NCBI GenBank assembly: GCA_966112985.1
Contig: CBHWET010000236.1
Span: forward strand, 1-8,051
Source of the DNA: CBHWET01 sp966112985
GTDB lineage: Bacteria > Verrucomicrobiota > Verrucomicrobiia > Limisphaerales > JACDHS01
Reading direction: 5' to 3'
DNA length: 8,051 bases
The position numbers were made by a program, and so were the translations under genes. A model generated the notes under the pieces. The model ran no database searches and was not told where the DNA came from. It saw nothing but the letters and a program-made list of their open reading frames with translations. This document shows, one piece after another, positions 5,789 to 8,051 of the stretch (position 1 is the stretch's first letter; each line of letters opens with the position of its first letter).

Positions 5789-6773
5789 GCAAACCGAGCT
5801 CAGTCGCGATCGCTTTTTCGCCCTTCAATTCGTCGACCGTTGCTTGAATCTTCGATTTGCTGAACTCGTTGATCGGCAGGCCCTGGACGATCTCCAATTT
5901 CTTGCCGTCGCTACGCATCGGGAATGAGCAGATGATTCCTTTTTCGATTCCGTAGCTGCCATCTGATTCGACACAAATGCTGTGCCAGTCGCCCGGCTTG
6001 GTCGGATTCACAATCGATTTAACCGTATCGAGTGCAGCATTTGCGGCGCTCGCGGCGCTTCCCGCTTTGCGTGCGTTAAGAACAGCCGTTCCGCGTTGCG
6101 CAACAGTCTTAACAAATTCTTCCTTCAACCAGTTTTCATCCTTGATCGTGTCCAACACCGGTTTGCCATTGATCTTGGCGTTATAGAAATCCGGGAACAT
6201 CGTTGGGCTGTGATTTCCCCAGATCGCGAGGTTCGAGATCGCAGTGACATCGACGCCAGCCTTTTTTGCCAACTGAGTCTTGCCGCGGTTTTCATCCAAG
6301 CGAGTCATCGCCGTCCAACGTTCACGAGGAATTTCCGGCGAATTATTCATGCCGATCAGGCAGTTGGTGTTACATGGATTACCAACGACTGCGATGCGGA
6401 TGTCGTTGGCTGCATTTTCCTGAATTGCGCGGGCTTGTCCGACAAAAATGTTGCCATTGATCTTCAGCAAGTCTTTGCGCTCCATTCCCGGCTTTCGCGA
6501 AACGCTGCCGATGAGTAACGCCCAGTTGACACCGCGGAAACCTTGCTCGAGGTTCGACGTCGCAACAATGCCCTTGAGCAATGGGGAGGCGCAGTCGTCG
6601 AGTTCCATAACAACGCCTTCGACAATCGGCATCGCTGCATCGACATCGATCAGATGCAGGATGACAGGTTGATTGGGGCCGAACAAATCTCCGGCCGCGA
6701 TACGAAAGAGGATGGAATAACCGATGGCTCCGGCAGCGCCGGTAACTGCTACACGAATTGGATTTGCGCTCAT
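5781..6773 (-). CDS. mdh: Malate dehydrogenase (NAD-dependent)
   Basis: This enzyme interconverts malate and oxaloacetate in the TCA cycle, in the cytoplasm. The protein is 330 residues from the chosen start, matching the cytosolic-type bacterial malate dehydrogenase family. Visible marks are the nucleotide-binding TGAAGAIG (11-18); LIDVD with Asp43, which fits NAD preference; the substrate-loop RKPGMERKDLL (93-103); VVGNPCNTN (129-137); TRLDENRGKTQLA (157-169) with catalytic Asp160 and substrate-binding Arg163; and IWGNHSPTMFPDF (184-196) with catalytic His188. The start at 6773 places MSANPIRVAVTGAAG at the N terminus, as in homologues. A second in-frame ATG at 6845 would add 24 residues and has a better Shine-Dalgarno (GGAG, four bases upstream), while 6773 has none visible. 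The gene is convergent with the pseudouridine synthase and divergent from the DksA-like gene. Confidence 0.95.
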   Translation of the reverse strand: MSANPIRVAVTGAAGAIGYSILFRIAAGDLFGPNQPVILHLIDVDAAMPIVEGVVMELDDCASPLLKGIVATSNLEQGFRGVNWALLIGSVSRKPGMERKDLLKINGNIFVGQARAIQENAANDIRIAVVGNPCNTNCLIGMNNSPEIPRERWTAMTRLDENRGKTQLAKKAGVDVTAISNLAIWGNHSPTMFPDFYNAKINGKPVLDTIKDENWLKEEFVKTVAQRGTAVLNARKAGSAASAANAALDTVKSIVNPTKPGDWHSICVESDGSYGIEKGIICSFPMRSDGKKLEIVQGLPINEFSKSKIQATVDELKGEKAIATELGLLK

Positions 6774-6845
6774 ATTAAATTTGTGCGCGAATATTGAGCG
6801 ACCATTTTGCGGAGGCAAGAGGAATGTCAGGACAATTTTTGCCAT

Positions 6846-6854
6846 TGTTCTCCG
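6846..6854 (-). promoter_or_regulatory. Possible RBS for an alternative upstream mdh start
   Basis: On the minus strand the bases read CGGAGAACA immediately before an ATG at 6845 that is in frame with malate dehydrogenase. GGAG with a 4-base spacer is a plausible, slightly close ribosome binding site, whereas no such site precedes the family-consistent start at 6773. It could drive an N-terminally extended form or be coincidental. Confidence 0.35.
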
Positions 6855-6868
6855 TTACGTTATTGGGG

Positions 6869-6914
6869 CGATTGCCTGAAGCGAGGAATGCGTTTTTTCC
6901 TCGCGCTTCAATCG
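6869..6914. repeat. Imperfect inverted repeat in the divergent mdh/dksA-like intergenic region
   Basis: The central arms GCGAGGAA (6881-6888) and TTCCTCGC (6897-6904) form a perfect 8-bp stem around an 8-base loop. An alternative, longer fold pairs AGGAA/TTCCT, GAAGCG (6878-6883)/CGCTTC (6904-6909) and CGATT (6869-6873)/AATCG (6910-6914), 16 bp in all, with a 2-base bulge on one side and a 4-base bulge on the other. It lies 58 bases upstream of the DksA-like ATG and 96 bases upstream of the mdh start. It could be an operator or a leader hairpin. It does not look like a terminator, because the T-run is in the loop and no gene ends here. The rest of the 198-base intergenic region shows A/T-rich stretches (for example TTAAAATTTA at 6941-6950) but no promoter I can call with confidence. 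Confidence 0.5.
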
Positions 6915-6971
6915 GCGTCGCTCCGGTTGTTGAAAACTCATTAAAATTTAGGATGCGTTTGCACGTCCGAT

Positions 6972-7490
6972 ATGAAAACCGAACCTACCCTCTCTAAGAG
7001 CCGCCCTAAGGCGAGTACCAGTCAAATCCTTGGCATTTCTACCGGCCAACGAATCAATCCGAAATGGCGTGAAGCCTACGATAAGTTGCTGGAATTGCGC
7101 GACGCCTTGCTCCATGCCAAAGCAGATCTTCAACAAGCGGCAAAAACCGACCAACACGCCGGCGCCTTTAGCATGCATATGGCTGATGCCGCCAGTGACC
7201 AATACGATCTCGATTTTGCGCTCGGGATGATGTCTTCAGACCAAAACGCGCTGTATGAAATCGACCAGGCATTAAACCGCATCCGCAGCGGTACCTATGG
7301 TGTGTGCGAAATGAGTGGTGTGCCGATCGAATCCGAACGCCTCGAGGCCATTCCGTGGACGCGGTTTTCTGCGGAGGCGCAACGTCAACTCGAAGCGCAA
7401 GGTATCGTCGGAGGTCCTAAGCTGGGCAAACTCGCCAGCATCGCCACGCCGACAGCCGAGGAAGAAGACGAGGACGCTGAATCGGAATAG
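6972..7490 (+). CDS. DksA/TraR-like transcription regulator with a degenerate zinc finger
   Basis: This 172-residue protein resembles DksA, which enters the RNA polymerase secondary channel and adjusts transcription during the stringent response. Residues 31-108 form the expected helical coiled-coil part. ADAASDQYDLDFAL (71-84) aligns with the DksA coiled-coil tip and following helix; the second tip Asp (D72) and the Ala two residues on (A74) are kept, while the first tip Asp position is His69. RSGTYGVCEMSG (105-116) and RLEAIPWTRFSAEAQ (123-137) correspond to the zinc finger. The four ligand positions are C112, S115, S133 and A136: the CX2C-X17-CX2C spacing is intact, but only one cysteine remains, so zinc binding is unlikely. 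The N terminus (1-30) is basic, and the C terminus (162-172) is a run of acidic residues not found in E. coli DksA. The ATG at 6972 has no in-frame alternative after the TAA at 6942. A clear terminator follows, suggesting a single-gene unit. Confidence 0.85.
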   Translation: MKTEPTLSKSRPKASTSQILGISTGQRINPKWREAYDKLLELRDALLHAKADLQQAAKTDQHAGAFSMHMADAASDQYDLDFALGMMSSDQNALYEIDQALNRIRSGTYGVCEMSGVPIESERLEAIPWTRFSAEAQRQLEAQGIVGGPKLGKLASIATPTAEEEDEDAESE

Positions 7491-7523
7491 ATTTCGGTAT
7501 TTCGGTGTTGGTGCCATAGCGGT

Positions 7524-7566
7524 TCCGCAACAGGCGACAGAAATTGTCTGTTGCGGACTTTCTTTT
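7524..7566 (+). terminator. Intrinsic terminator after the DksA-like gene
   Basis: TCCGCAACAG (7524-7533) pairs perfectly with CTGTTGCGGA (7548-7557) over 10 bp, and CTTTCTTTT (7558-7566) follows at once. An inner GACA (7536-7539)/TGTC (7545-7548) pairing competes for a few bases and may shorten the loop. It lies 33 bases after the stop codon of the DksA-like gene and separates that gene from the downstream peptidase gene. Confidence 0.88.
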
Positions 7567-7608
7567 GACGTGGTTTGGTAACTTCAGTTCAAGGCTTTGG
7601 ATATTCTC

Positions 7609-8051
7609 ATGAAACGAATTTCTCTTTTGGCGGTTTCTTTTCAGATTTCACTGTTCATTTCCATTCTGATGGCTTCCTTCGTTGCTGAAGCCAGGAAGAC
7701 CAGTGAGCCACGCACGTTGGAATATTTTCAAAAGCGGGCCACGAAGTTTGATTCCATTCTGGAGTTACCGACGTTCGAAACATCTCCTGCTCAACTGAAA
7801 CAGGCCGTTAGCAATACGATTGCGCAGGCAAATCTTGCTCTCGATCGCATCGGGAATCTGGATACGAACAAAGTGACGTTTGAAAATACCGTCGTTGCGC
7901 TGGACGACCTCGGTTATCAGGTCGCGCTCATGGGAAACCGTCTCGGCCTGATTAAAGAGACGAGCGAAAATATCGAGATGCGCGATGCTGCCACTGATCT
8001 ATCGAAGGTGCTCGATGAATGGTCTGTTGGTGTTGATTACCGTGAAGACGT
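7609..8051 (+). CDS. Exported M3-family zinc metallopeptidase (oligopeptidase), N-terminal part
   Basis: The reading frame is open from ATG 7609 to the window edge, giving 147 codons with no stop. Residues 1-28 form a Sec signal peptide: KR near the start, a long hydrophobic core, and likely cleavage after AEA at residue 28, so the enzyme should act in the periplasm or outside the cell. The following helical segment carries patterns known from the N-terminal region of M3 peptidases (thimet oligopeptidase/Dcp/PrlC type): VTFENTVVALDDLGYQ (about 90-105), NRLGLIKETS (about 110-119), and MRDAATDLSKVLDEWSV followed by DYRED at the end of the visible part. The HEXXH zinc site lies far downstream and is not in this window, so activity cannot be confirmed. 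No convincing Shine-Dalgarno precedes the ATG. A terminator at 7524-7566 separates it from the upstream gene, so it should have its own promoter within about 7567-7608 or rely on read-through. Confidence 0.8.
   Translation, partial: MKRISLLAVSFQISLFISILMASFVAEARKTSEPRTLEYFQKRATKFDSILELPTFETSPAQLKQAVSNTIAQANLALDRIGNLDTNKVTFENTVVALDDLGYQVALMGNRLGLIKETSENIEMRDAATDLSKVLDEWSVGVDYRED

Noticed and set aside
5806..5818. The palindrome GCGATCGC followed by TTTTT, considered as a + strand terminator for the pseudouridine synthase.
   Set aside because: An 8-base self-palindrome leaves too small a loop for a stable hairpin, and no longer flanking stem is visible.
7491..7506. Direct repeat ATTTCGGT x 2 just after the DksA-like stop.
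   Set aside because: It is only two 8-base copies with no further structure; too short to support as a functional element.

Overview
The window looks like ordinary chromosomal DNA of moderate GC content from a free-living Gram-negative bacterium. The best guess is Verrucomicrobiota or a related PVC lineage, for three reasons: a Tat-exported Gfo/Idh/MocA oxidoreductase of the type abundant in that group, a neighbouring secreted GH32-like propeller protein, and a long DksA-like protein that has lost most of its zinc ligands. This assignment is inferred from protein style only; there is no rRNA or other decisive marker. No tRNA, rRNA, CRISPR array, insertion sequence or phage gene was seen.

Layout, left to right. 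(1) 35-739: a secreted, Gly/Thr/Ala-rich low-complexity protein with a short BON-like core and a C-terminal 3 x 24-bp repeat. (2) 780-3700: a Tat-signal Gfo/Idh/MocA oxidoreductase followed after 8 bases by a Sec-signal five-bladed-propeller protein, probably an exported carbohydrate-processing pair. The start codon of the oxidoreductase lies in the loop of a 14-bp hairpin whose stem contains the Shine-Dalgarno sequence. (3) 3751-5788: a tightly packed, overlapping trio on the + strand: a disordered RGG/coiled-coil/His-rich protein, an Hsp15-like S4 RNA-binding protein, and an RluA-family pseudouridine synthase that lacks its own S4 domain. (4) 5781-6773, minus strand: malate dehydrogenase, convergent with and overlapping the pseudouridine synthase by 8 bp, with its apparent intrinsic terminator inside the pseudouridine synthase coding sequence. 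(5) 6774-6971: a divergent intergenic region with a strong imperfect inverted repeat. (6) 6972-7490: a DksA/TraR-like protein with a degenerate zinc finger, followed by a clear intrinsic terminator. (7) 7609 to the window end: the N-terminal part of an exported M3-family metallopeptidase, cut by the window edge.

Functional themes are exported carbohydrate and peptide processing (oxidoreductase, propeller protein, M3 peptidase), RNA/ribosome biology (S4 protein, pseudouridine synthase and possibly the RGG/His-rich protein), central metabolism (malate dehydrogenase) and transcription regulation (DksA-like). There is no obvious defence or mobile system. The most interesting candidates for new biology are the start-codon hairpin at 766-801 and the RGG/coiled-coil/His-rich partner of the S4-pseudouridine synthase operon.
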